A stretch of DNA of 64,000 nt from Candidatus Denitrolinea symbiosum (GTDB lineage: Bacteria > Chloroflexota > Anaerolineae > Anaerolineales > Villigracilaceae), in NCBI GenBank assembly GCA_017312345.1, contig BLAA01000001.1, positions 1,364,001-1,428,000 of the forward strand. Direction: 5' to 3'. Position numbers and translations under genes: made by a program. Positions 8,124 to 16,542 of this stretch are shown in pieces (positions within the stretch are counted from its first letter, which is position 1; each line of letters opens with the position of its first letter). The notes beneath the pieces are model-generated. The model did no database searches and had not been told where the DNA came from. It worked only from the letters and a program-made list of their open reading frames with translations.

Positions 8124-9092
8124 CTACTCGTGATACTCGGGCTGGTATGGAGATATATGTTTCCGCCCTTCGGATAGTATCTGATCAATGGTCATATTCT
8201 CATGTTGTTCATCCGCAGGATGGTAGTGAACGTGAACCCGTAGCACATTGGGGAATGTATCGTAGATCAGCTTTTCCACACGGGTTGCGATGGCGTCCCC
8301 CTGTTTGACCGTTAGCCTCTCGTCAATTCCAATCGTCAAATTAATAACGACATGGGGACCAAATCGGTGTGCCTGTAATTCCTCCAGTTGCCTGACTTCT
8401 TTTAGTTCGCTGAGCAGGGAAAGAATTCGCTTTGCCAACTCCCTGCTTGGTACTGCAGCCATTAACTGAACGGACGATTCACGCAAAATAAATATGCCAG
8501 TACGCAAGATGAGCAATGCCACCAGCGCACCTGCCAGTGGGTCCACCCAGGGAAGTCCGCGCTGACCGAGGAAGATGCCCACCGAAGCCGCAGATGCAGA
8601 CCAGATATCATTGCGATGATCGTAAGCCAGCGCTTCCACAATCGGATTTTGTGTTTCCCTGCCAAGCTTACGAACATAATAGAACAGGAAGGTTTTGATG
8701 ACAACCGTTCCCAGTGCAACCCATAGTGCATACGGATGAGCACCCAGCGATGTGAGATCGCCATCCATCAGATCCCAGATCTTGTCCACTGAGTCCCAAA
8801 AGACCTTGACCGCCGTCCCCACCACAAACGCGCCCACCACCAGAGAGGCAATGCTTTCCAACTGACGATGCCCATAGGGATGTTCATCGTCGGCTGGTTT
8901 GTTTGCCAACCGCACGAAGATACTGGCTACTATATAGTAGGCTACATCCGATATGGAATTGATCCCTTCGGCAAGTAGTGCCGGGCTATGACCCAATACA
9001 CCAACAATGGTCTTGATGGCAGACAGGATGATATTGATTCCCAGTCCAAGATTCACCGCCCAGAGGCTTTTACGATCCCGTTCATGTGGCAT
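8124..9092 (-). CDS. cation diffusion facilitator transporter, manganese-type ligands
   Basis: This 322-residue inner-membrane antiporter has six helices followed by a C-terminal cytoplasmic domain. The transport site reads N-x3-D in helix 2 (NSISD) and D-x3-D in helix 5 (DHRND). In CDF classification ND-DD is the manganese type seen in MntE, whereas zinc transporters carry HD-HD. The protein also has the usual EHPYGH signature after helix 2. It is transcribed toward the Mn2+ riboswitch operon but lies upstream of it with its own 3' structure. Mn2+ export is therefore inferred from both ligands and neighbourhood. Confidence 0.9.
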   Translation of the reverse strand: MPHERDRKSLWAVNLGLGINIILSAIKTIVGVLGHSPALLAEGINSISDVAYYIVASIFVRLANKPADDEHPYGHRQLESIASLVVGAFVVGTAVKVFWDSVDKIWDLMDGDLTSLGAHPYALWVALGTVVIKTFLFYYVRKLGRETQNPIVEALAYDHRNDIWSASAASVGIFLGQRGLPWVDPLAGALVALLILRTGIFILRESSVQLMAAVPSRELAKRILSLLSELKEVRQLEELQAHRFGPHVVINLTIGIDERLTVKQGDAIATRVEKLIYDTFPNVLRVHVHYHPADEQHENMTIDQILSEGRKHISPYQPEYHE

Positions 9093-9108
9093 AGAGCAAT
9101 TGTATTAT

Positions 9109-9151
9109 CCCTGGTACCTGGGCACAATGGACGAACATCATATTACCAGGG
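9109..9151. repeat. inverted repeat upstream of the CDF gene
   Basis: CCCTGGTA (9109-9116) and TACCAGGG (9144-9151) form an 8-bp inverted repeat 16 bases before the CDF start. It may be an operator or leader hairpin for the CDF gene; no regulator can be assigned. Confidence 0.4.
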
Positions 9152-9287
9152 AGAGGATTTGAGAATCACACCTCTGAACATATGATATGTATGAATAGAA
9201 AGCAACGCCATACTGGATGGGATCGATGTTTATGGACATGTTAAGTACTTTTACATTGAATACTAAGTGAATGCCCCTAATAAATGC

Positions 9288-9340
9288 TTGACAATTCTCC
9301 ACGCTAAGCTATAATATCATTATATACTGATATGATGATA
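9288..9340 (+). promoter_or_regulatory. promoter and operator of the CmtR-like operon
   Basis: TTGACA (9288-9293) and TATAAT (9310-9315) are both consensus, with a 16-base spacer. An imperfect 26-bp palindrome (9315-9340; outer arms TATCAT and ATGATA, about 20 of 26 positions symmetric) starts at the last base of the -10 box and covers the start site. This is where an ArsR/CmtR repressor is expected to bind. Confidence 0.88.
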
Positions 9341-9349
9341 TGAGGAATC

Positions 9350-9700
9350 ATGCTAATCACCTCCACCACTTCCAGCATTGATCTGCAAGCCAAACTCTTT
9401 CGTGGCTTTGCCGATCCCTCGCGCTTGGGAATTCTTGATGCTTTACGCAAGGGACCGTTAACCGTAAGCGAAATCGTCGAGGCTACCCGTCTCTCTCAGC
9501 CGAATGTCTCAAATCACCTAAGTTGTTTGCGTGATTGTGGATTAGTAGCGGCTGAACAGCAGGGACGTTATGTCACCTACCACTTGAGCGATGATCGCGT
9601 GGGTGAACTGCTGGCGCTCACTGAGTCGCTGCTTGCCGATGTCGCGCGCGGTGTCTATGAATGCACACGTTACAACATAAAGGGATCCAAAAATGGCTAA
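9350..9700 (+). CDS. CmtR-like Cd(II)/Pb(II)-sensing ArsR repressor
   Basis: This 116-residue winged-helix protein carries C59-L-R-D-C63 in the recognition-helix region (CLRDCGLV) and a third cysteine at C105. This arrangement matches mycobacterial CmtR, in which Cys57, Cys61 and Cys102 bind Cd or Pb in a site distinct from other ArsR proteins. A GAGG ribosome binding site precedes the ATG. The gene overlaps the next ATPase gene by 8 bases and sits behind a promoter overlapped by a palindrome. In the family, metal binding relieves repression of the co-transcribed exporter. Confidence 0.9.
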   Translation: MLITSTTSSIDLQAKLFRGFADPSRLGILDALRKGPLTVSEIVEATRLSQPNVSNHLSCLRDCGLVAAEQQGRYVTYHLSDDRVGELLALTESLLADVARGVYECTRYNIKGSKNG

Positions 9701-11780
9701 CACACAAACCCTCGAAATTCCGATCTCTGGCATGGACTGCGCCGAATGTACCCAGCACGTTCAACACGCCATCGAGAAACTGCCTGGTGTGCAATCCGTG
9801 AATGTCTTTCTCGGAACGGAAAAGGCAGTGGTGAAACTCGACCCTGCCCAAGTGGATATTCCCAGGATTCGCTCTGCGGTTCAGGGTGCAGGATATGACG
9901 TGCCCGCTTTAGACACCCCGAAAACTGCTCCCGTTTCGATGGGCGATTTCAACCGAAAACTGACCATCATGCTCGTCAGCGTGTTCTCGATCATTCTCAG
10001 CGTCGTCATCTTTGGTGAACTACTGGGACTATTCGATTTCCTGAATGAACGCGTCCCCTTCCTGCTTGGTTTTGCGTTAGTGATCGCGGGCGGCTACCCT
10101 GTCTTCATGAATGTCATCCGCGCCACGCTCAAACGCCAGATCATCTCGCACACCTTGATGACTCTCGGTGTCATCGCTGCGCTGGTTGTCGGTCAATGGG
10201 TCACGGCGGCATTGGTCGTGGTTTTCATGCGCATTGGTGATTACGTGGAAAACTTCACCACGGAAAGTGCTCGTCGCGCAGTCAAGGAATTGACTGCCCT
10301 CACTCCGCAAACTGCCCGCGTGGAACGCGATGGAGCGGAAGTGGAAATCCCTGTCCGTGAAGTAAAAGTAGGTGAAACTATTATCGTGCGTCCTGGTGAA
10401 AAGATTGCCGTGGACGGTGAAGTCATCAGCGGGCAGGCGACCATTGACCAATCTGCGATCACAGGCGAGTCCATGCCCATCGAAGCGGCGAATGGAACCC
10501 ATGTCTATGCGGCAACGATTGCCAAATTAGGCAGTCTGCGGATCCGCGCTGAACGGATTGGTTCCGATACGACTTTTGGTCGTGTGATCAAAATGGTGGA
10601 GGAAGCGGAAACCCATCGCGCCGATGTGCAACGACTCGCCGATAAATTCAGCGCCTGGTATCTGCCAGTGGTCGCGGTTATTGCCGCGTTGACATTTATT
10701 TTCACACGCAATCCCTTATCGACAGCGGCTGTTTTGCTGGTTGCCTGTTCATGTTCCTTCGCGCTGGCAACGCCTGTTGCCATGCTTGCCTCGGTCGGTG
10801 CGAGCGCCAAACGTGGATTGCTCATCAAAGGCGGCAAGTATCTTGAATTGCTTGCGCGTGCCGATGTGTTGCTTGTAGATAAAACAGGCACACTCACTCT
10901 AGGTCAACCGCAGGTGACAGATGTTGTTCCATTGAATGGACTTTCCCGAACTGAAATCTTAGCGCTTGCCGCATCCGTCGAACGCTATTCTGAACACCCA
11001 TTAGCGGAAGCCGTGCGTACCCTTGCCCGCAACGAAAATATCGCTCTGGTCGAACCACAGAACTTTGAATCCGTGCCTGGGCATGGCGTGCGCGCCACGA
11101 TTGACTCGCGCCGTGTTGCTGTGGGTAATCGCCGCATGATTCCTTCTGCAGCATCACTATCCATTGTCAGTGAACTGGAAGCGCAGGGCAAAACGCTGCT
11201 CTTCATGGAAAGGGATAACGAACTTGTAGGCATGTTTGCCGCCGCAGATACGTTGCGTAGTGAAGTTCCTGCCGCATTGAAAGAAGTGCGTTCATTGGGC
11301 ATCCGTCATATCGAATTACTTACTGGCGATAATGAACGGACTGCATCAGCCCTTGCAGATAAACTGGGAGTTTCCTACCGCGCCAACCTTCTGCCCGAAC
11401 ACAAGATTGACATCGTAAAGGAATATCAGGCAAAGGGGCATGTCGTTGTCATGGTTGGCGACGGTGTTAACGATGCGCCCGCGCTGGCTCAGGCGGATAT
11501 TGGTATTGCAATGGGCGTCGCAGGCACGGATGTTGCCATCGAAGCGGCGCACATCGCCCTTATGCGAGAGGATTGGAATCTGGTGCCCGATGTTTTGAAG
11601 ATCGCCCAACGCACCATGCGCGTGGTCAAAACAAACCTGTTGTTTACGACAGCCTACAACATCATCGGGCTGACTCTTGCCGCATTTGGCTTTCTCCCGC
11701 CTGTCCTCGCCGCCGCCGCACAGTCCCTGCCTGATATAGGCATCATGGGAAATTCGGCGAGATTGCTAAGACAAAAATAA
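9693..11780 (+). CDS. P1B heavy-metal ATPase with unusual CSC membrane motif
   Basis: This 695-residue exporter has one N-terminal HMA domain (GMDCAEC, 13-19), TGES (258-261), the phosphorylation Asp396 in DKTGT, and TGDN and GDGVNDAP motifs. Its membrane metal motif is C352-S-C354 in the context ACSCSFALATP, where nearly all P1B ATPases have CPC, SPC, CPH or TPC with a conserved proline. Regulation by a CmtR-type sensor makes Cd, Pb or Zn the likely cargo. The start at 9693 is supported by AAGGG upstream. Whether loss of the helix-breaking proline changes transport is an open question. Confidence 0.92.
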   Translation: MANTQTLEIPISGMDCAECTQHVQHAIEKLPGVQSVNVFLGTEKAVVKLDPAQVDIPRIRSAVQGAGYDVPALDTPKTAPVSMGDFNRKLTIMLVSVFSIILSVVIFGELLGLFDFLNERVPFLLGFALVIAGGYPVFMNVIRATLKRQIISHTLMTLGVIAALVVGQWVTAALVVVFMRIGDYVENFTTESARRAVKELTALTPQTARVERDGAEVEIPVREVKVGETIIVRPGEKIAVDGEVISGQATIDQSAITGESMPIEAANGTHVYAATIAKLGSLRIRAERIGSDTTFGRVIKMVEEAETHRADVQRLADKFSAWYLPVVAVIAALTFIFTRNPLSTAAVLLVACSCSFALATPVAMLASVGASAKRGLLIKGGKYLELLARADVLLVDKTGTLTLGQPQVTDVVPLNGLSRTEILALAASVERYSEHPLAEAVRTLARNENIALVEPQNFESVPGHGVRATIDSRRVAVGNRRMIPSAASLSIVSELEAQGKTLLFMERDNELVGMFAAADTLRSEVPAALKEVRSLGIRHIELLTGDNERTASALADKLGVSYRANLLPEHKIDIVKEYQAKGHVVVMVGDGVNDAPALAQADIGIAMGVAGTDVAIEAAHIALMREDWNLVPDVLKIAQRTMRVVKTNLLFTTAYNIIGLTLAAFGFLPPVLAAAAQSLPDIGIMGNSARLLRQK

Positions 11781-11794
11781 ATACTAGAAATGCC

Positions 11795-11810
11795 TTCGGA
11801 AAATTCCGAA
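11795..11810. terminator. bidirectional hairpin between convergent genes
   Basis: TTCGGAA-AA-TTCCGAA is a perfect palindrome in the 39 bases between the convergent P1B ATPase and FTR1 genes. The T-tract is short on either side, so termination strength is uncertain. Confidence 0.55.
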
Positions 11811-11819
11811 AGCGTTTGA

Positions 11820-12647
11820 TTATCTCGTTATCACTTTCACAGCGCTTTGTTTCCTCCTCTGGGTTAAGAGTATGGCAATCAGAACCACCAGGTAACTAAT
11901 GTAAGCACCCACTTCCGTCAGGGAAGGATTGCCGTTATACCCGACCAGCGCTTTCAGAAGCAAGCCCACTTCACTTTTGTCGCTCAAAATACCGTTGATG
12001 TCCCAGACATGCTCGATCACGGATGGGATGATGCCTGCTTCGTTGAACTCGTGAACTCCTAGCCCGACTAGACCAGCCGCGAAGATAATCAGAAGGATAT
12101 TGGTTGCGCCAAAGAAATTACGCAGGCTGAGTTTCATGGTGGATTTAAACAATAACCAGCCAAGAATCGCCGCACAAATCAGTCCAAGCAATGCGCCCGA
12201 GACCGTTTGCAACGGACTGGATGTCAGCCGTGCGGCAAGCAGGAATAACGCCAACTCGATCCCTTCACGGAACACAGCCAGGAACGCCAGCGCGAACAGG
12301 GCTTTTTGCCCCTTCCCCAGCGTGGCCTGATTGGTTTGTTCTTCAATTTCACTCTTGAGTGTACTGCCATGATTTTTCATCCATAGGATCATCCACGTAA
12401 GTACACCTGCGGCAAGAAGCATGGCAATGCCTTCGAAAATTTCCTCGCTTTTGCCTTCGAATTCCATACCAAGCAGGTTGAGAGCAATGGCTACGAAAAG
12501 ACTTAATAGGGCTGCCAGTCCTACACCGCGCCAGACAACGCCATTCAGTTCGGTTCGCTTTAGTTTTACCAGAACACCGAGCACGATTCCGATGATGAGG
12601 GCAGCTTCAAGCCCCTCTCGAAGTGATAAAAGAAAACTAGGAAGCAT
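11820..12647 (-). CDS. FTR1-family iron permease
   Basis: This 275-residue protein has seven predicted helices and two REGLE-type motifs: REGLEAALIIG in helix 1 and REGIELALFL in helix 4. These glutamates bind iron in yeast Ftr1p and bacterial EfeU. It imports ferric iron, usually after oxidation by a partner such as a multicopper oxidase or EfeO/EfeB; no such partner is adjacent. AAGGAG precedes the start. It is divergent from a DtxR-type repressor, and an operator-like palindrome lies between them, so iron repression is likely. Confidence 0.92.
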   Translation of the reverse strand: MLPSFLLSLREGLEAALIIGIVLGVLVKLKRTELNGVVWRGVGLAALLSLFVAIALNLLGMEFEGKSEEIFEGIAMLLAAGVLTWMILWMKNHGSTLKSEIEEQTNQATLGKGQKALFALAFLAVFREGIELALFLLAARLTSSPLQTVSGALLGLICAAILGWLLFKSTMKLSLRNFFGATNILLIIFAAGLVGLGVHEFNEAGIIPSVIEHVWDINGILSDKSEVGLLLKALVGYNGNPSLTEVGAYISYLVVLIAILLTQRRKQSAVKVITR

Positions 12648-12751
12648 TGTAAATCTCCTTTGAATTTAGTTGATAATTCCTGGCTTTTCTGCTATGCTTT
12701 GTTTAATTGCATACCGCTACAGATTATATTAGCGCGCAAGAACTTCAAATA

Positions 12752-12765
12752 TTAGTATACACTAA
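12752..12765. promoter_or_regulatory. probable DtxR-type operator
   Basis: TTAGTATACACTAA is a near-perfect palindrome with the TTAG/CTAA ends typical of DtxR/MntR boxes, located in the divergent FTR1-dtxR intergenic space. A TATAAT on the minus strand (12723-12728) lies just beyond it toward FTR1. Confidence 0.6.
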
Positions 12766-12812
12766 CTATATTAAGAAAGAATATAGCAAAGGACACCAAA
12801 GAAGGGTGATTT

Positions 12813-13511
12813 ATGTCACATACACTGTCAACAACGGCCCCAACCCGCCCCACTCATACAGTGGAGGATTATTTGATGACCATGCAAGTGATGGAACGCG
12901 ATCATGGTGAAATCATTGCAGCACGTTTAGCAGAAATGATGAATGTGACACCAGCGACTGTTGCCATGACCCTCAAGCGAATGGAGCGGGATAACTGGAT
13001 CACCGGGACAGGGCGCAAAGCTGTTCGGCTCACTGAAACCGGGCGTTCGGCAGCTCATTCGGTGATTCGTCGTCACATGTTGACGGAGTGGTTACTCGTG
13101 AGCGTGTTAAAGGTGCCGCTTTCAGAAACCCACAACGAAGCACATAACATAGAACATGCCATTTCCGCACAATTGGAAGAACGCATGCGTGAAACTCTCG
13201 GCAACCCACAGACCTGCCCGCACGGGAATCCGTTGCCTGGTTGTGAACATGTAACCACTCACTGGTTTCCGCTTACAGATCTACCTGTGGGAGCAGAAGT
13301 CACAATACGGCGCATCCATGAGTTTGCCGAAGACAACTCCGAGCTTCTAACATTTCTTGTTACTAGTGGAATAGTGCCTGCGGCAAAAATCAAGGTGATA
13401 GATATCCTGCCCTTTAACCAAACCTTGACGATTATGGCAGCCGGGAAACCAATCACACTTGGTTTTTCGGCAGCACGGTTTATCTTCGCCGAAAAAGCAG
13501 GAAAGCTATAG
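12813..13511 (+). CDS. DtxR/IdeR-family metal-dependent repressor
   Basis: This 232-residue protein has three domains. A winged helix (about 14-75) carries the family pattern EDYLMTMQ and NVTPATVAMTLKRM; a dimerisation/metal-binding domain (75-150) includes HNEAHNIEH; and a FeoA-like SH3 domain lies at the C-terminus. Members bind Fe2+ or Mn2+ and repress uptake genes. It is divergent from FTR1, which supports iron sensing, although the nearby manganese genes mean Mn2+ cannot be excluded. A short frame upstream of 12813 in another phase is not convincing. Confidence 0.9.
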   Translation: MSHTLSTTAPTRPTHTVEDYLMTMQVMERDHGEIIAARLAEMMNVTPATVAMTLKRMERDNWITGTGRKAVRLTETGRSAAHSVIRRHMLTEWLLVSVLKVPLSETHNEAHNIEHAISAQLEERMRETLGNPQTCPHGNPLPGCEHVTTHWFPLTDLPVGAEVTIRRIHEFAEDNSELLTFLVTSGIVPAAKIKVIDILPFNQTLTIMAAGKPITLGFSAARFIFAEKAGKL

Positions 13512-13561
13512 TCCGGCATAGCTGTCAATTCCTGATCAGACTATCAGGAGAAAATTGTAAT

Positions 13562-13621
13562 ATGGCTAAGAAAACTAACACAAAGGAAACTGGTTGTGCA
13601 TTGCTAGATAACTGGAGGTAA
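13562..13621 (+). CDS. possible 19-residue micropeptide
   Basis: AGGAG precedes an ATG that opens a 19-codon frame (MAKKTNTKETGCALLDNWR, TAA). A second GGAGG lies just before its stop and is followed by another ATG. The stretch sits between dtxR and a terminator-like hairpin, so it would be transcribed with dtxR. The good spacing is the only support; no homologue is recalled. Confidence 0.3.
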   Translation: MAKKTNTKETGCALLDNWR

Positions 13622-13641
13622 ATGGTGATGAGACAGATTAA

Positions 13642-13682
13642 ACACCAAAGGACAGGTGACACTGCCCTTTGGTGTTTTTTAA
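13642..13682. terminator. intrinsic terminator after dtxR and the DUF1573-like gene
   Basis: ACACCAAAGG (13642-13651) pairs with CCTTTGGTGT (13666-13675), followed on the plus strand by a run of T. It lies between convergent genes and can serve both sides, though the T-run favours the plus strand. Confidence 0.85.
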
Positions 13683-13688
13683 AGAGTT

Positions 13689-14150
13689 TCATGGAATCCA
13701 ATTTGATAATACGTTTACAACCAAATCAGGATTATTGGGATCATTGGTCTTGAGATGAACCGCAAAGTTGTGCGGGCCGTCCATGCCTTCATGCATCATG
13801 AAGACGCTGGATTCAATGATCGTGCTTTCACCAGGTTTGAGTACCATCGAACCGATGGTCAGTTGGGGAGGTCAGCACCCCTCCAATATTTCGATGTACG
13901 GGTCTTCCGTGAACCGCAGAACGCCGTCGCCTGTGTTGGTAATCTTGATGGCAAAGGTCTTTTCCTCATTGAACTTAACGTCGCCGTAATCAATCAATTG
14001 TTGATCCACCGCGATGGAGGGAGTCCCGCCGCCGTCACCGCTTTGATTGGCGAATAGGAACGCGGCGGCAACCAGTAGAACACCGCCGATTGCGGCAATT
14101 ACCCACGGGAACCTTGGCTTTTGTTTCTGTTTTTTGTGCTTTTTGCTCAT
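13689..14150 (-). CDS. DUF1573-like membrane-anchored protein, candidate selenoprotein (UGA-93 as Sec)
   Basis: The frame opens at 14150 with a basic N-terminus and a single membrane anchor (about 14-35), then a beta-rich domain (ITNTGDGVLRF) typical of DUF1573. It meets TGA at 13872-13874 right after Cys92. The same frame continues without interruption for 60 residues of well-formed protein (PPQLTIGSMVLKPGES, HEGMDGPHNF, TNDPNNPD) before TGA at 13689-13691, for 153 residues in all. Twelve bases after the TGA, ACCATCG and CGATGGT make a perfect 7-bp stem with loop GTT, in the position expected of a bacterial SECIS. A Cys-Sec pair suits a redox role outside the membrane. It is the last gene of the CuA/Fe-S operon. 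A nonsense mutation is the alternative. Confidence 0.72.
13843..13859 (-). promoter_or_regulatory. candidate SECIS hairpin
   Basis: On the minus strand the hairpin starts 12 bases after the in-frame UGA and its three-base GUU loop begins 20 bases after it. A guanine occupies the first loop position, as in known bacterial SECIS elements. Confidence 0.65.
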
Positions 14151-14226
14151 TGAACAACTCCTTGATTGTTTTGCGTAAGGCGCGTTCTCTAATGCGTCAG
14201 CGGCGTTGGAGAATGCCTACTACGCG

Positions 14227-15207
14227 TTATTTGTATTCAAACTGGAACGAGTAAATGTAAGAGATCAAGTCCCAGATTTGTTCATCGGTGAAAATCGAAC
14301 CCCACATGGGCATGCCTGTGCCCATGCCGCCGCGTAGAATTTTCCCTTGTAATAATGCAGGGTTCGCGCCAAGCATTCGTCGCGGGTCGGTGAAATCCAC
14401 GGGGCTCTGCATCATCATCTTCGTTGCACCCTCCATCGTTTGCATGGAGGACTCGCCTGCTGTAGCAAGGTCGTCGGCAAAGACGCCGTCTCCTGCACCA
14501 TTCTCGCCATGACACGCCGCACAGTTTTGGGCATAGAGTTGTTTTCCATTGGCGAGGGATTCGGTTGTGGTGTTGGATTGCCAGGTGTAGGCGACCACAT
14601 CCCAGCGTTGGGACTCGGTGAGCGTGGTATTGGATAAATCGGTGAAGGCTTGATAGGGCGAACTGGAGCGGTAGTAATTGAGAAATTGGTAAGTGGTAAT
14701 TGGAAATTGTATGGAAAGTTGTTGACCGCGAATCGCGGAGGGAACTTGTTGAGGCAAAACAGGTGCCCCGTGCGGAGCGTCAAGGTCGAGACCGAGGGAG
14801 ACGTAGATGGGCGGTGAAACAAGTTCGGGGTCCGAGGATGAGCCGCTGACTTCTATCGTGCCGCGCATGCGCCAGTGGTTGAGTCCACACCAGCGCGTAC
14901 AATAGAAGGTGTAAATACCGGGCTTGTCGAAGTTCAATGTGACGTCGGTGACTTTACCTGGCAGGACATCCACATTTTGCATGTCCATCTGCCCCACGGC
15001 GAAACCATGCACAACATCATCCGAAGTAATCTTTAGTTGGAGGGGTTTGCCAACTTCCGCTTCAATGACATCGGGATTCCATCCGCCATTCTCTGCCATG
15101 CGCGCGTGGATGAGCGGCGTGCGAGTCCAAAAGACCAATGGCGCTCCAATTGCGAGGATGATTCCTGTTATGACAAAAATGCGTGAGATGAGTTCGGAAC
15201 GGTTCAT
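14227..15207 (-). CDS. CuA-domain (cytochrome oxidase subunit II-like) protein fused to cytochrome c
   Basis: This 326-residue protein starts at 15207, where ATGA overlaps the upstream stop; the longer frame is unlikely. It has an N-terminal membrane helix (about 6-25) and a cupredoxin with a full CuA ligand set: His in VVHGFAV and C-x3-C-G-x2-H-x2-M in CTRWCGLNHWRM. The C-terminal cytochrome c carries CAACH and a later Met (GTGMPMWG). Such proteins pass electrons outside the membrane to an oxidase or reductase. No subunit I or nitrous-oxide reductase gene is present here, so the acceptor is unknown. Part of the linker (SIQFPITTYQFLNYY) is encoded by an intergenic-type repeat. Confidence 0.85.
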   Translation of the reverse strand: MNRSELISRIFVITGIILAIGAPLVFWTRTPLIHARMAENGGWNPDVIEAEVGKPLQLKITSDDVVHGFAVGQMDMQNVDVLPGKVTDVTLNFDKPGIYTFYCTRWCGLNHWRMRGTIEVSGSSSDPELVSPPIYVSLGLDLDAPHGAPVLPQQVPSAIRGQQLSIQFPITTYQFLNYYRSSSPYQAFTDLSNTTLTESQRWDVVAYTWQSNTTTESLANGKQLYAQNCAACHGENGAGDGVFADDLATAGESSMQTMEGATKMMMQSPVDFTDPRRMLGANPALLQGKILRGGMGTGMPMWGSIFTDEQIWDLISYIYSFQFEYK

Positions 15208-16535
15208 AGTAGTAACCAGAGCATGATGGATGTGACAATAAGTGAATAAATGATCACCTGGATGGATGAAACTTTTTCTTTGTTCGCGGCTTTTTGCGCG
15301 GTGCGCGCAGACCAGATCAAGCCGCCGACGAGCGCGAGAGTTTGCGCGGGCGCAAGAATGGCTGTGAGCATGGGCTGCCATGCGGCATTGGCTGTTCCAA
15401 ACAAATTCCAGCCGAGACCAAGCGGATCGGAAAGTGCGGCGAGGATGTAGGAGGCATTTGTGAGCACGAACGATAAACTGAATGCAACCCAGAACATCAA
15501 ACCCAATGGAATGAGGGCGGTTGCGAGGGAAGCAAATCGTTGCTTGAGTGGAAGAGCGCTTTTCGTTTTTAGAATTCCGAGCGTGAAAAATCCAGGGAGA
15601 ATGACAAAGATAATTGTAAGAAAAATGACGGCATAAATAAACCAGGCACTTGTACCGACGTTATATGCCGCATCTTTGAATGCACCCCACGGACCAAGTA
15701 GTACACCTGCGTAGATCATGGCTGAACCGAGCATGATGAAGGCTTTGAAGGCTTCATCCATTCTTGTTGATGGTTTGGCAAGGTCGGCAGAGAAGGGGCG
15801 CAGATTGACCGCAATATTATCGTGCGGGCAGGTGCGGATACATTCCATGCAAAGTCCGCAGTAAGTATTTTTGGTCAAGCCGCCAGGGAAGACATCCCAC
15901 GGACAGCCGTAACCAGCCGAAGAGCCGTTGTAGCAGGGTTTGCCTTCACAAGTAACACACACCTGCTTGTCCTTGATGCGTAATTCGATAGGAGCGGTTT
16001 GGGAATACAAACCGATAAATCCGCCAACAGGACAGAGATAGCGACAAAAGGCGCGGCGTTCGAAGATGGCGCTCAATCCAATTGCGGCGAAAAGCATGGC
16101 GGCAAGGACAATACCCGTGATATTTGGAGTGGTAAGCAGGACACTGCTAAACAGAGCAAGAAGAAGAAATGAAATATTTTGCAACCAGATATTGCGGAAC
16201 ATCTTTGGTACGCGGAGATTGAGCCATTTCGGACTTTTGTCGGGCGGACTTAATACCGCGCCACGCTGAAGCCATTCCCCTGGAAGCGGAATTGGACAGA
16301 CCGCGCACCATCCTCGCCCAAAGAATGGGACAGCGACAAGGATTAGGATCGCCCACCATGCGATCCACACGAAGACAATGCTAAAGTTATGACTCCCCAC
16401 TGGAGTACCTATAAGTCCCGCAAGGATGGCAAAGATGTACCCAACCAACATCATGATAAAGACTGCCAGTTGTGGATAGCGGCTTTTGAGCGCGTTCTTA
16501 ATGAAGGGGATATGGGTAAGTTCAACCTTTGCCAT
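15204..16535 (-). CDS. NapH/CcoG-like polyferredoxin membrane protein
   Basis: This 443-residue integral membrane protein has about nine helices. Cysteine groups include CAVCP, CRYLCP, CVTCEGKPC and CGLCMECIRTCP; the last two are cytoplasmic-side ferredoxin-type [4Fe-4S] motifs and the first two resemble the membrane cysteine pairs of NapH/NosR relatives. Such proteins move electrons between quinol, Fe-S clusters and periplasmic carriers. It sits between two CuA-domain proteins in one operon, so it may feed electrons to them. A paralogue is at 27487-28866. Confidence 0.85.
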   Translation of the reverse strand: MAKVELTHIPFIKNALKSRYPQLAVFIMMLVGYIFAILAGLIGTPVGSHNFSIVFVWIAWWAILILVAVPFFGRGWCAVCPIPLPGEWLQRGAVLSPPDKSPKWLNLRVPKMFRNIWLQNISFLLLALFSSVLLTTPNITGIVLAAMLFAAIGLSAIFERRAFCRYLCPVGGFIGLYSQTAPIELRIKDKQVCVTCEGKPCYNGSSAGYGCPWDVFPGGLTKNTYCGLCMECIRTCPHDNIAVNLRPFSADLAKPSTRMDEAFKAFIMLGSAMIYAGVLLGPWGAFKDAAYNVGTSAWFIYAVIFLTIIFVILPGFFTLGILKTKSALPLKQRFASLATALIPLGLMFWVAFSLSFVLTNASYILAALSDPLGLGWNLFGTANAAWQPMLTAILAPAQTLALVGGLIWSARTAQKAANKEKVSSIQVIIYSLIVTSIMLWLLL

Positions 16536-16542
16536 GATGAGA

